Below, one piece after another: positions 9,845 to 19,375 of a DNA stretch of 50,609 bases. The notes under the pieces were generated by a model, which saw only the letters and a program-made list of their open reading frames with translations, was not told where the DNA came from and ran no database searches. The stretch's first letter is position 1, and each line of letters starts with the position of its first letter. Made by a program: the position numbers and the translations under genes. The stretch comes from Clostridia bacterium (GTDB lineage Bacteria; Bacillota; Clostridia; Christensenellales; Borkfalkiaceae): the NCBI GenBank assembly GCA_017626305.1, contig JAGAIW010000063.1, positions 1 through 50,609 on the forward strand. Reading direction: 5' to 3'.

Positions 9845-11489
9845 GCGTTAAGCCCTTCTTGCTAAGATAATCGAGATACGCCGCTTTATTCGTGTTCCAG
9901 TTCTTATAGTCGTCCTTCGCGTAATAATTCGTCCACTTGGAAAGGTAATCCGCCGCGCTGTAATAGTACAAGCCGTTGATAACGATATAGTGTTCGCCGT
10001 TGGACGTGCTGACAGCTAAGCCGCCGCGTTGGGTCATAGAACGGTTTTGCAACTGTTGAATATTGATAAACTTATTGTTTTCTCTATCGCGATACAATTC
10101 CAAGAAGTTTTTGGTGAACGGGGAAAGCTTAGCCTTTTGCTCCGTCGTCAATTCCACGTCGTAGGGCATAACGCCGCCTGCTTCTACCGTGAAGTTTTGC
10201 ACGTACTTGGGTTGCAAAGCGTACGTCATGAAGTCCTTACAAATATCTCTCTTGGTGGCGTTCGTTTGCTTTTTCAGTACCAAATAGCTGTTGTCGGGTA
10301 CGACGTATACGTTCCCTTCTTCCTTTTGGTTATTAAAGCGGGGCAGGGTCATAAAGCGATAGTCGTGCTTTCTGAAATCGTAGTCGGTATAGCCGATTTC
10401 CGCCAAATCCTTAAAGACCATTTTCGATTCGTTTTCCCACCAGTCGCCTTCGACGAGCATACCGATTTTTTCCGTTTTGTTTCTCGCCGTGAATACGATA
10501 AAGTCGCTTTGCGCGTCGGTGTGCGAATAGCTGAGCGTAGACGCGTTGGGATAGGTGTACTTATTCGTAATACCCAACGTGGTGTCCTTGCACGCAAGGT
10601 ATTTATCCATAAATTCAAGGGCAACCTTCTTCCCCTTCATTTCCGTAACGCGGTAGCCGTTTTCCAGCGTAATCTCCGTTTCGCCGTTGCCGTCGCCAAA
10701 ATCGTACGTGCCGTCGAAGGTGTAATTGAGCATGAATTTATCGACGCTGTCGTACTGCGCGTGAATCATTAAGAAAATTTCGTTGAGATAGCCCGAGAAT
10801 TTACCCGAATAGTTAAACGCATACCCAAGCATATTCGTCGCCATGGTGCTCATCAGCTCCCATTGCGCTTCCGTTTCGGGGTGACCGTCGTCGTACGTAC
10901 CCGCAACGCCGTCTTTCCCTACGGATAAGGGTTGCGCGGGGTCGGTAATCAAATTGCCGTCCTGTCCAAAGAGCAAGCCGTATTGTAAAAACAATTCGTG
11001 GTCGTATACGAAACTACGCACCGATTCGTACCAAGGAAGAGCATACAAACCGCCGTTATCCCCTTTGTACGCTTCGGCGTAATTTTCCGAATCGATCATC
11101 ATTTGACGTATGGTCTTATCGCTGCCTTCGGGTTTGGAATCCCAAACGGACGAGATATCTTCCAAAAGGTTAGCGTCAATCATTTTATACGCGTAGGCGT
11201 TGGTAAACGCCATATCGTATACCGCCGTACCTGCCGTCAGCTGATTGTAGATGGTGTTAAATTCGTCCTTACTTGCGCGGACGGTGATTTTATATTCATT
11301 TTCAGGGTGCGCCGCATTATAATCGTTGACGATTTGGTCAAGCCATACTCTCCCGTACCCGCCGTTGAACAGCGAAAGATAAATGGACGGACGTTTATCT
11401 TCCGTTTGATTTTCTTGCCCGCAAGCCGCCATACTTCCTACGGAAAGCGTTGCTAAAAGCAGGGCGATAAGTCTTTTCGATTGTTTCAT
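9831..11489 (-). CDS. extracellular solute-binding lipoprotein of sugar ABC transporter
   Basis: 552 aa. The lipoprotein signal ends in the lipobox SMAAC (Cys about residue 23), so the protein is held on the outer face of the membrane. Family 1 extracellular binding-protein features are present (ITVRASKDEFNTIYNQLTAG, MTLPRFNNQKEEGN). At 552 aa it is longer than typical family members of 400-450, as in binding proteins for larger oligosaccharides. First gene of the transporter unit: AGGAGG ribosome site and its own promoter at 11521-11549. The divergent araC-type gene is its probable regulator. Confidence 0.9.
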   Translation of the reverse strand: MKQSKRLIALLLATLSVGSMAACGQENQTEDKRPSIYLSLFNGGYGRVWLDQIVNDYNAAHPENEYKITVRASKDEFNTIYNQLTAGTAVYDMAFTNAYAYKMIDANLLEDISSVWDSKPEGSDKTIRQMMIDSENYAEAYKGDNGGLYALPWYESVRSFVYDHELFLQYGLLFGQDGNLITDPAQPLSVGKDGVAGTYDDGHPETEAQWELMSTMATNMLGYAFNYSGKFSGYLNEIFLMIHAQYDSVDKFMLNYTFDGTYDFGDGNGETEITLENGYRVTEMKGKKVALEFMDKYLACKDTTLGITNKYTYPNASTLSYSHTDAQSDFIVFTARNKTEKIGMLVEGDWWENESKMVFKDLAEIGYTDYDFRKHDYRFMTLPRFNNQKEEGNVYVVPDNSYLVLKKQTNATKRDICKDFMTYALQPKYVQNFTVEAGGVMPYDVELTTEQKAKLSPFTKNFLELYRDRENNKFINIQQLQNRSMTQRGGLAVSTSNGEHYIVINGLYYYSAADYLSKWTNYYAKDDYKNWNTNKAAYLDYLSKKGLTHGEN

Positions 11490-11520
11490 ACAATCTTCCT
11501 CCTATTTTAATCTTTTCATA

Positions 11521-11549
11521 ATCATATCACAGTTCATTTCCCATTTCAA
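11521..11549 (-). promoter_or_regulatory. promoter of ABC transporter operon
   Basis: TTGAAA-N17-TATGAT on the minus strand. It overlaps an imperfect inverted repeat (TTCCCATTT ... AAAATGGAA, 11536-11572) that could bind the divergent AraC protein. Confidence 0.7.
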
Positions 11550-11676
11550 GAGATATTTTTTTCATAAAATGGAAGATTTTTGAACTTATTTATAAAAAAG
11601 GCTACCCACCCCACTATATATAAAGGATTTCGGCGGTTTTGCCCTATTTTTTCTAAAAAAAACTGCTTTTATTTGC

Positions 11677-11704
11677 TTGACTTTTACAAAAAAACACCTA
11701 TAAT
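11677..11704 (+). promoter_or_regulatory. promoter of araC-mannosidase operon
   Basis: TTGACT-N16-TATAAT. The predicted transcript start is only about 13 bases before the ATG, so the leader is very short but keeps the AGGAG site at 11712-11716. Confidence 0.75.
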
Positions 11705-11723
11705 TACAATTAGGAGACAAGTG

Positions 11724-12644
11724 ATGAAGAAAAAAACACCACAGCTGTATCAGCGTATTGCCGACATTTTCAAAACGGACGACGAGTTTGTACAATTCCA
11801 CAATCCAAGCCTGCTCGAACTCGGTTCTAACGAGTGCGGTATGCACGATTTTGCCTTGCGCGTTGCGCACGGCAAGCGTTCGCAACAGCATTACACCTTT
11901 CACTTCGTTTTGCGCGGCAAAGGCGAGCTTATGCTTGCGGGAAAAACCTTCCCCGTCAAGGAAAACGATTTTTTCGTCGTTCCGCCCAGCGTGATTATGA
12001 ATACGACGCCCGATAAGGACGATCCTTGGAAATATTTTTGGATAGGATTTAACGGAAAGGGCGCGGAAACGCTTATTTCTTCCGCGCAATTTTCCATAGA
12101 AAACCCTGTCTACTCCTGTCAGGAATGTACCGAAGAAATCCGCGAAACGTTGGAAAAATTCAACAAATTTATCCCTGCCACCAGCGAAGCTATGCGTATG
12201 CGCGCGCTTGGCGTACTTTTGGATTTATTTGGATTGATTACGGAAGAACGCTGCAAATATATGAAGGAAAAGCCCTTACCGTATTCTAAGGAATATTACC
12301 GACGCCGTACGTTAGAGATTATCGACGAAAATTATGCCGATAGCGATTTTAAGGTGGATACCCTTTGTGAAATGCTGTCTATCAGCCATTCCTATTTATG
12401 CCGTATTTTTAGAGAAAGCGCAACAATGACCATCAATCAGTATTTGATACAAATCCGTATGCGCAACGCGCAAATTTTACTCGATAAAAACGAAGATCAC
12501 ATTAAAAACGTCGCCGCAAAAGTGGGCTATAACGACTACTCCTATTTTTCCAAGGAATTCAAAAAGCAATTCGGCTTGACGCCCGGACAATACCGTTCTT
12601 ATAAACAAAAACTTAAAAAAGCCGAAACGGAGTCTTCCCCATGA
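11724..12644 (+). CDS. AraC-family transcriptional regulator
   Basis: 306 aa from ATG 11724 (AGGAG eight bases upstream). An upstream in-frame start at 11580 lies before the promoter and is rejected. The N-terminal half is a cupin-like sugar-sensing domain (HYTFHFVLRGKGELMLAGK, NDFFVVPPSV). The C-terminal half carries two helix-turn-helix motifs of the AraC type (DTLCEMLSISHSYLCRIFRE and IKNVAAKVGYNDYSYFSKEF..GLTPGQYR). The stop overlaps the mannosidase ATG by four bases (ATGA). It probably activates the coupled mannosidase gene and the divergent transporter operon in response to a sugar; that target set is inference. Confidence 0.9.
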   Translation: MKKKTPQLYQRIADIFKTDDEFVQFHNPSLLELGSNECGMHDFALRVAHGKRSQQHYTFHFVLRGKGELMLAGKTFPVKENDFFVVPPSVIMNTTPDKDDPWKYFWIGFNGKGAETLISSAQFSIENPVYSCQECTEEIRETLEKFNKFIPATSEAMRMRALGVLLDLFGLITEERCKYMKEKPLPYSKEYYRRRTLEIIDENYADSDFKVDTLCEMLSISHSYLCRIFRESATMTINQYLIQIRMRNAQILLDKNEDHIKNVAAKVGYNDYSYFSKEFKKQFGLTPGQYRSYKQKLKKAETESSP

Positions 12645-15085
12645 AAAAAGTAATTTTAGACAAAAACTGGCAGCTTTCTCATGCGCGCTACGGCGTTTTT
12701 CCCGCAACCGTTCCCGGTTGCGTACATACCGATTTACAAAAAAACGGCGTTATCTCCGATTGCTTTTGGCGGGATAATAACGAAAAATATCAATGGATAG
12801 AAAACGAAGACTGGACGTATTCTTGTCGTTTCGATTGCGAACATTTCAACCAAACGGCTACGCTCACCTTTGAAGGCTTGGACACCTACGCCACGGTTGC
12901 GCTGAACGGAGAAGTTTTAGGCGAAACGCATAATATGTTTATCCCCCATTCCTTTGACGTTAGCGGCAAGTTAAAGCAAAAGGATAACCGCTTAGAAGTG
13001 TTTTTTCGCTCTCCCGTTAAGGAAGTAGAAGGTCTGCCCAAACTCGAAGCCGCGTTTACGTGCGAACGGTTACACTCTCGCCGTATGCAATGCACTTATT
13101 ACTGGGACTGGGTAGACCGTTTCGTTACCTGCGGTATCTTTTTACCCGTCTATTTGGAGCTTGGCGAAGATTTTTGCGTGGATAATACGTATATTTACAC
13201 GGAAACCGTCGACGATTTCGCCGCGTCTATCCGTATCCTTACCGAATTTAAAAACTATCAAAAAACGGGCGTCGTCACCTTTGAAATCGTTGCCCCCAAC
13301 GGCAAGGTCGTCCGCAGTCAAACGCAATACGTAGCCGAACCGCAAACGGATCTCCGTATGCATATCGAACACCCTGCGCTTTGGTGGCCTAGCGGCTACG
13401 GCGAGCAGCCTTTATATACCCTGCGCATTATGATCAACGGCGAAGAATACCGCCAAAGCTTTGGTATCCGTACGTTACGGATTGTCGAAATTCCCGATTG
13501 TAAAGACAGCAAAAACGCCCTGCTTGCCAAAGCGTACAAGGCGTTACAAAGAGAAGTTGTCGACAAGGAAACTTGGGATTACACCGAAGAAAGCGCAGGC
13601 TTTATGGTAATCGTCAACGGCGTGCGTATTTATTGCCGCGGCGCAAACTGGGTGCCCTGTTCCCCCTTCCCCAGCGAAGAAAGCGAAGAAAAAATCAAGG
13701 AAATTCTTGCCCTTGCCAAAGAAGGGAATATGAATATGATTCGCGTTTGGGGCGGCGGATTATTTGAAAAGGACGTCTTTTACGACGAGTGTGACCGTTT
13801 GGGCTTGCTTGTCACGCAAGATTTTTTAATGGCGTGCGGCGCGTATCCTGAAAAGGAAGAATGGTTTTTAAACGAGCTGAAAAAGGAATCGGCTTTCGCC
13901 GCCAAAAAGCTACGCAATCACCCCTGTCTTGCTTGGTGGGTGGGCGATAACGAAAACGCGACGTTTGGAACGGATTTACAGCAAACGTACAGGGGCAGGA
14001 CGGCGGCGCTCGTTGGATTAGAACCCCAGCTGCGTGCTTTTGACCCTGCAAGAGCGTTTTTGCGTTCTTCCCCCTACGGCGGAACGCCGTACATGTCGAT
14101 TACGCGCGGTACGACGCATACCACCAACTTTTTCGGGGATATGTTCAAGGCGTTCTTGGACACCGATTGCCAAAATTATAAAGAGCATTTCGAGCATTTT
14201 ATGGGACGTTTTATTACCGAAGAACCCGTTTACGGAAACCCCCAACGCTCTACCCTGCTCCGCTTTATGACAGAAGACGACCTTTACGACGAAAGGGAAA
14301 ACATTTTGCGTGTTCACAGCAAAACGAATCCCTGCGTTACGCCTACGCTGTACGATTACGGAAAGGCGTTCGCGCAAAAGGCGTTTGGGGGATTTGCCGA
14401 CGCAGACGATAGACTTTTTAAATACGAGTATATGCAGTTTGAGTGGATTCGCGTCGTGTTCGAGCATTGTCGCAGGCGTATCGGGTATAACGACGGCTTG
14501 CTGTTTTGGATGCTCAACGATTGCTGGCCTGCCAGCATGAGCTGGTCTATTATCGACTTTTACAACCTACCCAAAGCGGCTTGGTACGCCTTCAAGCGCT
14601 GCGCAAAATCCGTCGTTGGCTCTTTGAAAAAGGAAAAGGGTAAATACGTTTTACATCTTTCTTCGGACGGCGAAACGGGGAAAGCGAAAATCGTTTGCCA
14701 TACGGATATGCAAACGGCGTTTTTTGAAACGGAAATCGAGTTAAAGCCCTACGACGTGGTTACCGTCGATTTACCCTATCCCAGTCATGCGGCAATCGCT
14801 CTTTGCGATATCACCGTAAACGGACGAAAAGACCGTTGTTTCTACAAAGACGGCGCGTTGCCCTTAGCAAAAACGGAAACAATCCGCGTACTTGCGCAAA
14901 CGGAAAACACGGTAACGATACAGGCGACAGCGTATTTGCACGCCGTACGATTAGAAGGCGAGTACGTATTTTCAGATAACTATTTTTCTATGTTAAACGG
15001 CGAAGAACTTACGCTTACCTATCGACCGATCGCAAGCGAAAAACAACCAAAACCGTTTACCGTAACGGCGTTTACTCTGCAATAA
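12641..15085 (+). CDS. beta-mannosidase, glycoside hydrolase family 2
   Basis: 814 aa, typical for bacterial GH2 mannosidases. The N-terminal sugar-binding jelly roll (GLDTYATVALNGEVLGETHNMF) is followed by the Ig-like domain and a TIM barrel. Around residue 430, LAWWVGDNENATFG contains the conserved N-E pair whose Glu is the acid/base. FITEEPVYGNP near residue 520 is in the place of the nucleophile motif. RGANWVPCSPFP and RVWGGGLFE are family signatures. No signal peptide, so it acts in the cytoplasm on imported oligosaccharides, releasing mannose from beta-linked mannosides. Coupled to the AraC gene. Confidence 0.92.
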   Translation: MKKVILDKNWQLSHARYGVFPATVPGCVHTDLQKNGVISDCFWRDNNEKYQWIENEDWTYSCRFDCEHFNQTATLTFEGLDTYATVALNGEVLGETHNMFIPHSFDVSGKLKQKDNRLEVFFRSPVKEVEGLPKLEAAFTCERLHSRRMQCTYYWDWVDRFVTCGIFLPVYLELGEDFCVDNTYIYTETVDDFAASIRILTEFKNYQKTGVVTFEIVAPNGKVVRSQTQYVAEPQTDLRMHIEHPALWWPSGYGEQPLYTLRIMINGEEYRQSFGIRTLRIVEIPDCKDSKNALLAKAYKALQREVVDKETWDYTEESAGFMVIVNGVRIYCRGANWVPCSPFPSEESEEKIKEILALAKEGNMNMIRVWGGGLFEKDVFYDECDRLGLLVTQDFLMACGAYPEKEEWFLNELKKESAFAAKKLRNHPCLAWWVGDNENATFGTDLQQTYRGRTAALVGLEPQLRAFDPARAFLRSSPYGGTPYMSITRGTTHTTNFFGDMFKAFLDTDCQNYKEHFEHFMGRFITEEPVYGNPQRSTLLRFMTEDDLYDERENILRVHSKTNPCVTPTLYDYGKAFAQKAFGGFADADDRLFKYEYMQFEWIRVVFEHCRRRIGYNDGLLFWMLNDCWPASMSWSIIDFYNLPKAAWYAFKRCAKSVVGSLKKEKGKYVLHLSSDGETGKAKIVCHTDMQTAFFETEIELKPYDVVTVDLPYPSHAAIALCDITVNGRKDRCFYKDGALPLAKTETIRVLAQTENTVTIQATAYLHAVRLEGEYVFSDNYFSMLNGEELTLTYRPIASEKQPKPFTVTAFTLQ

Positions 15086-15090
15086 AAAAA

Positions 15091-15120
15091 CAACCCGTCA
15101 CGTTATCGCGTGACGGGTTG
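15091..15120. terminator. bidirectional terminator
   Basis: A perfect 12-bp stem CAACCCGTCACG/CGTGACGGGTTG flanked by A-tract and T-tract sits between the convergent mannosidase and SIS isomerase genes. Confidence 0.92.
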
Positions 15121-15135
15121 TTTTTAGTTTCGTCG

Positions 15136-15762
15136 TTAAAAAAATTCTTCTTCCAGCATAGCGCAAAGAGCGTGATATACGGGCAGGTGTAATTCCTGCA
15201 CCTTATACGTTTCCGTTTCGGGTACGGCTACCGTTACGGTGGCATATTCTTTCAATCTACCGCCGCCGTTACCCGTAAGCGCAATCGAAGATATTCCTTT
15301 TGCTTTCGCCGTCAAAACGGCGTATACGCAGTTCTTGGAATTGCCCGACGTGGAAAGCGTAATCAAACAATCTCCCTTTTTTCCAAGCCCGTACAGCTGT
15401 TGCGCAAATACCGCGTCCCAAGCCTTATCGTTGGCAAAAGCCGTCATAATGCCCGTTTGCGAATTGAGCGAAAGGGCAGGCAAAGCCCCTTCTAATTTTT
15501 CACGCAAATACGCGCCTCCTTCAAACGAGCCTAAATTCTCATAAACGTCGCTGTCTATCGGGCGACGTTTTTTAAAGCTTTTCAACAGCTCTCCAACGAT
15601 ATGCTCGCTATCCGAAGAGCTGCCCCCGTTGCCGCAAACGAACACCGTTCCGCCGTTTTGATAGCAGTTTTTCAACAACGTAAACGCGTTTTCGATATCC
15701 GCGCGACAATTTTCAAGCTTAGGATATTTTACAATCAATTCTTTTAAAATGTCATTATGCAT
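15136..15762 (-). CDS. SIS-domain sugar-phosphate isomerase, GmhA/DiaA-like
   Basis: 208 aa single SIS domain. GNGGSSSDSEHIVGEL is the GmhA-type phosphosugar site, and ITLSTSGNSKNCV is the second binding loop. The family includes sedoheptulose-7-phosphate isomerase and several uncharacterised sugar-phosphate isomerases or binding proteins. It follows a ROK kinase by 15 bases with a GGGAG ribosome site, so kinase and isomerase probably act in sequence on one sugar. Heptose biosynthesis is less likely in this genetic context. The exact substrate is not visible. Confidence 0.8.
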   Translation of the reverse strand: MHNDILKELIVKYPKLENCRADIENAFTLLKNCYQNGGTVFVCGNGGSSSDSEHIVGELLKSFKKRRPIDSDVYENLGSFEGGAYLREKLEGALPALSLNSQTGIMTAFANDKAWDAVFAQQLYGLGKKGDCLITLSTSGNSKNCVYAVLTAKAKGISSIALTGNGGGRLKEYATVTVAVPETETYKVQELHLPVYHALCAMLEEEFF

Positions 15763-15777
15763 ATAGATTACTCCCTT

Positions 15778-16719
15778 TTACTTTTCCAACACGGCAACCG
15801 CCACCGCTGCAATATCCCCTACGTTTTCACTCAATTTCGCAGGAACAATCTTACAGACGGCATTACTTTGTCCAAGCGTTTCACGCTGGATTACAGCGTT
15901 CATGGACGGCGTTAAAAGCTCCGCCGAACGCATAAACACACCGCCGAGCACAATCCTTTCGGGATTGAGCATATCAATCAACATACTTAAACCCTTTCCA
16001 AGCATTCTACCGCTTTTAGCGAAAATCTTTTTCGCAAACGGATCACCGTCAAAGGCAAACTTGGCAAGCGCTTTCGTGGTTACGTTTTCATATCCGCCCA
16101 TTTGCCGTATACACGTAGGCATTTGCTGCTGTTTTTTTGCTACTTGGGTAGCAAGCCGCGCAATACCGCCGCCACTACAAAAGCCTTCAAACGAACCAGC
16201 CTTACCAAAACCCACGGGGCCGCTGCTTGCCAAGCGAATATGTCCTACTTCCCCTGCGTTTCCGTTTGTACCGCTATACAGCTTACCGTCTAAAATCAAT
16301 CCCGCGCCAAGCCCCGTACCAAAGGTCAAAAACACCATGTTTTTACTGCCGATACCCGCGCCGAATTTCCACTCGGCAACCGCGCAAGCGTTTGCGTCGT
16401 TTTCTAACCGCGCCGATAACCCGTACGTGTTTTGCACGTATTCGACGACGGGGAAGTTTTCCCACCCCCGTAAGTTGGGCGGATTGATAATCACCCCCGT
16501 CGCGCTATCAAGCGGCCCACCACAGCTAATGCCTGCTTGCTTGATGGGATATTTACGTAAATATTCTCTTACGCTATGCTCCAACGCGCTCAACGTTTTC
16601 AGGGGGCTGCTACAAGTCGGTGTTTCCGCTCTTTCTATAATACGTATGCTATTTTTTTCGACCAAACCGACGCACACCGCGCACTTCGTCCCACCGATAT
16701 CTAAACCTAAATAATACAT
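15778..16719 (-). CDS. ROK-family sugar kinase
   Basis: 313 aa. The ATP-binding DIGGTKCAVCVG sits at the N-terminus, ENDANACAVAEW carries the catalytic Asp, and FGTGLGAGLILDG and GNAGEVGHIRL follow. The usual zinc motif CxCGxxGCxE is not present; the region reads FGKAGSFEGFCSGGG, so zinc binding may be lost. ROK kinases phosphorylate glucose, fructose, mannose, allose or N-acetylhexosamines; the substrate here is unknown. The long leader carries two promoters. Confidence 0.87.
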   Translation of the reverse strand: MYYLGLDIGGTKCAVCVGLVEKNSIRIIERAETPTCSSPLKTLSALEHSVREYLRKYPIKQAGISCGGPLDSATGVIINPPNLRGWENFPVVEYVQNTYGLSARLENDANACAVAEWKFGAGIGSKNMVFLTFGTGLGAGLILDGKLYSGTNGNAGEVGHIRLASSGPVGFGKAGSFEGFCSGGGIARLATQVAKKQQQMPTCIRQMGGYENVTTKALAKFAFDGDPFAKKIFAKSGRMLGKGLSMLIDMLNPERIVLGGVFMRSAELLTPSMNAVIQRETLGQSNAVCKIVPAKLSENVGDIAAVAVAVLEK

Positions 16720-16803
16720 ACTATCACTCCTAACTAAGTCACTCTTTCAAGCGCCGTTAACTAGCTCCAAAGCGGCGAAAAAACCGCTGATTACTCTACC
16801 GTT

Positions 16804-16832
16804 ATTATACAAGCAAAGCTCGCCGTTGTCGA
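16804..16832 (-). promoter_or_regulatory. proximal promoter candidate of ROK-SIS operon
   Basis: TCGACA-N17-TATAAT on the minus strand, about 85 bases before the ROK start. Confidence 0.55.
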
Positions 16833-16874
16833 AAAAAAGCCATAACTACACTCCCTATGCGTTTGCGTACTATC

Positions 16875-16903
16875 ATTATACACTATTTACTACGTTTTTT
16901 CAA
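16875..16903 (-). promoter_or_regulatory. distal promoter of ROK-SIS operon
   Basis: TTGAAA-N17-TATAAT on the minus strand. The transcript has about a 150-base leader. Between here and 17089 I see only this promoter, an inverted repeat and the SGNH terminator. Confidence 0.75.
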
Positions 16904-16964
16904 GTAGATTTTATATTTATTTGATTGTTTATTCGCCTTTCTTTTTAGCAAAACGCTAGCAAGC

Positions 16965-17000
16965 AAAAGAACCTAGATAATAATAAATCTAAGTTCTTTT
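16965..17000. terminator. bidirectional terminator after SGNH operon
   Basis: Stem AAAAGAAC-TAGAT / ATCTA-GTTCTTTT with one mismatch and an 8-base loop; A and T tracts work both ways. Confidence 0.75.
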
Positions 17001-17089
17001 TTGACTTTATTTCATTCGTTTTCTTGCATGGATATTCCCCTTTTGCCCCCGTGAGTAAATCACAGGCCTTGGGGAACATATATTTTAGT

Positions 17090-17425
17090 TCATTTTTTCG
17101 TTAAACAAACGAGCGTTTCATCCCCAAATTGACCAAATGGCGCATCACCGTGTCCGTAATCGTTCGTACCGCCGAATACACAAACCAAATCAGCTCTTTC
17201 ATCCATTTCATCGACTCTTTTAATAAAATCTCTATCGTGCTGTGGAATGGATGACGGAACTCTTTGCGGTGCGATTCTTGTACCGCCAAGTCCGTAATTG
17301 TTCACCACAGCATCGGGATGCGCGTTCGCAAATAACGCAACAAAGCATTTTTGATAACAACTTGCCCCCACGCTTTCCGTTATACTATCGCCTAAAAAAT
17401 TAAATACTTTTCCGTTAATTTTCAT
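17090..17425 (-). pseudogene. truncated SGNH/GDSL hydrolase, N-terminal half only
   Basis: 111 aa. Block I GDSITES (nucleophile Ser), block II GLGGTRI and block III FGGTNDYGHG of the SGNH fold are present. The frame then ends at GDETLVCLTKK, before the helix bundle and the C-terminal DxxH block that supplies the catalytic His. Full-length relatives are roughly twice this length. The ribosome site (AGGAG) and start are intact. The protein cannot have the full triad, so this is best read as a decayed gene at the operon end; a recent deletion is likely. Confidence 0.75.
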
Positions 17426-17441
17426 AAAGCACTCCTAAATT

Positions 17442-18416
17442 TTACGCTTTAATCTTATTCAAAACCCCTTGCGCGTAATAGGCAAAGCCGTCATCATTCG
17501 GGTGCAATCCATCGGAATAAAGGGAAACATCGTGTGGAATATCGTCAAACAAATCAATAATTTTTGCGTTATCGTATTGCTTTGCAACTTCCGTAATTTT
17601 CTCTTTTACTTCGTGGAACGTTCCCGTCGGTTTTTCGTCTTGACAATTTGCCCGCCAAATCGGTAAAATTACATAAATAGAAATATTTTTGAAGATTGAC
17701 GTAAGTTTCTTGAAGAATTCCTCACAGTATTTTACTAACAAACACATATTTTCTCTATGTGCCCAATCATTCGTACCGTAAGCAACAAAAACCGCATCTG
17801 CATTATAATCGCCAACTTCATCAATCATTTTAGGATCAAAAACCGCACCACCGATACCCAAATTGAAAATTTCCGCGTTCGTCGCGCGTGCTATTCGATT
17901 TACATACGAATTTGCCGCAGATCTCGCGTCGTATCCGTGGGTAATGGAATCCCCATAAAACACAAAACAATGTTTCGTTTCTGCTCTCTTAAAATAACAT
18001 CCGTCGGAGAGTTCGATACTTTGTATTCTTGCTCTAAAAAGATTCGGGAAAAACAAAGTTATACGTTTATTCCCTTCGGGTAAATTGATTTGATATTTAC
18101 CGCAACGTTCGGTTGGATTATCTTCACCAATTAAAGCGACTTCTTCTCCGTTTATCAATAAACTAAAATAATACCAATTACGCGAAGACGTTGTTTGTAC
18201 GTTATCGTATGCAAAAGCGAAAAAATCACTATCCGTTTCAAAGTCCAAACGAATACTCGCTTGCGCGTCTGCCCTTATTCCGTATTCGGGTTTATAGGAA
18301 ACAAGATGTTTTGAAAGATTGGCAGACATACGATAAAATTCCACACCATCTTGTTCAACGCTTGTTTCTACTATCCCAAACGCCAAAGATTTTATTTCTT
18401 CAAGAGTAAGCTTCAT
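17442..18416 (-). CDS. SGNH/GDSL carbohydrate esterase with N-terminal beta domain
   Basis: 324 aa, no signal peptide. About 150 residues of beta-sandwich (ARIQSIELSDGCYF) precede the hydrolase: YGDSITHGYDAR (Ser), LGIGGAVF (Gly), YGTNDW (Asn) and DGLHPNDDGF (Asp and His). All four SGNH blocks are present, so it should be active, probably removing acetyl or similar esters from sugars. It lies between a dehydrogenase and a truncated homologue in the RpiR-linked operon. Confidence 0.85.
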   Translation of the reverse strand: MKLTLEEIKSLAFGIVETSVEQDGVEFYRMSANLSKHLVSYKPEYGIRADAQASIRLDFETDSDFFAFAYDNVQTTSSRNWYYFSLLINGEEVALIGEDNPTERCGKYQINLPEGNKRITLFFPNLFRARIQSIELSDGCYFKRAETKHCFVFYGDSITHGYDARSAANSYVNRIARATNAEIFNLGIGGAVFDPKMIDEVGDYNADAVFVAYGTNDWAHRENMCLLVKYCEEFFKKLTSIFKNISIYVILPIWRANCQDEKPTGTFHEVKEKITEVAKQYDNAKIIDLFDDIPHDVSLYSDGLHPNDDGFAYYAQGVLNKIKA

Positions 18417-18431
18417 AATACACCTTGCTTA

Positions 18432-19349
18432 TCACTTAATTTTACAAATATTCGCACTCACTTCCGCAAACATTCTCAATCTCGATTGTACCGTTCCGCC
18501 TGCAATATGCGGAGTTATGATAATATTATCTTCTTCACCTTCAAAGAACGGATAAGTTTCTTCCGATTCTATATCCATACCAACCTTAAACTTAGGATTT
18601 GCTTTTGCTCGCATAATCGCCGCTTTCGTATCAACAATACCCGAATGGGATATGGAAATGAACGTAGCAGTATCCTTCATTAACGCAATCTTTTCTTCCG
18701 AAATAAGATTTTTAGTCGCAGGGAAATAAGGCAACGTTACCAAAACAATATCAGCGGTTTTTAATAATTCGTCCAATTCCACGAATTTTTCCCCGATCTC
18801 TTTTTTTCTTTCGTCGGAATCGTTGGAATAACAAATTAAATTAAGTCCGAATGCTTTTGCATAATTCATTGTCGTTAAACCGATACCGCCCGTACCGATA
18901 ACGCCCAACGTTTTCCCAAAAAGGTCGTGCGGTTTTGCCACCATAGCCGATTTTGCCTTTCCCGCCGACGCAAGATTGCGTGCGTTCACAAAATTCTTTT
19001 CAAGAGCAATAATCAAACCGAAAACGTGTTCCGCAACGGATAATCTGTTAGCAACGGGCGCATTTACAACCGTAATCAAATCTTTTTTATCGTTCGGAAC
19101 TTTAATATGGTCAACCCCGATAGATGCCGTTGCTATTACCTTTTTCGTTGTTACGTCCGCAAGCATATCTTCCGTAACTTTTTGCGCGGTACTAATAATT
19201 ACCCCATCGTATTCGTAGATAAGTTTTTTAAGTGCTTCACCGCTTGGACGAGCCTCGCCTTTGGGTAAAAGGTCAACTTGTACGCCGCCCTCCGATAAAA
19301 TCTTTATTGCTTCTTCCGAAAAATCGTCAAAAATAGAAAATACTTTCAT
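18432..19349 (-). CDS. D-isomer-specific 2-hydroxyacid dehydrogenase
   Basis: 305 aa. The catalytic domain and NAD domain have the family order: VVNAPVANRLSVAEHVFGLI before the NAD-binding GVIGTGGIGLTT, then ISISHSGIVD with the expected late block, and HIAGGT carrying the active His. Family members reduce 2-ketoacids or oxidise D-2-hydroxyacids such as 3-phosphoglycerate or glyoxylate. Next to a KDPG-type aldolase it may process a product of sugar-acid cleavage; that is inference. Confidence 0.87.
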   Translation of the reverse strand: MKVFSIFDDFSEEAIKILSEGGVQVDLLPKGEARPSGEALKKLIYEYDGVIISTAQKVTEDMLADVTTKKVIATASIGVDHIKVPNDKKDLITVVNAPVANRLSVAEHVFGLIIALEKNFVNARNLASAGKAKSAMVAKPHDLFGKTLGVIGTGGIGLTTMNYAKAFGLNLICYSNDSDERKKEIGEKFVELDELLKTADIVLVTLPYFPATKNLISEEKIALMKDTATFISISHSGIVDTKAAIMRAKANPKFKVGMDIESEETYPFFEGEEDNIIITPHIAGGTVQSRLRMFAEVSANICKIK

Positions 19350-19375
19350 AATTTTTTCCTTTTATCAATCCTTTA

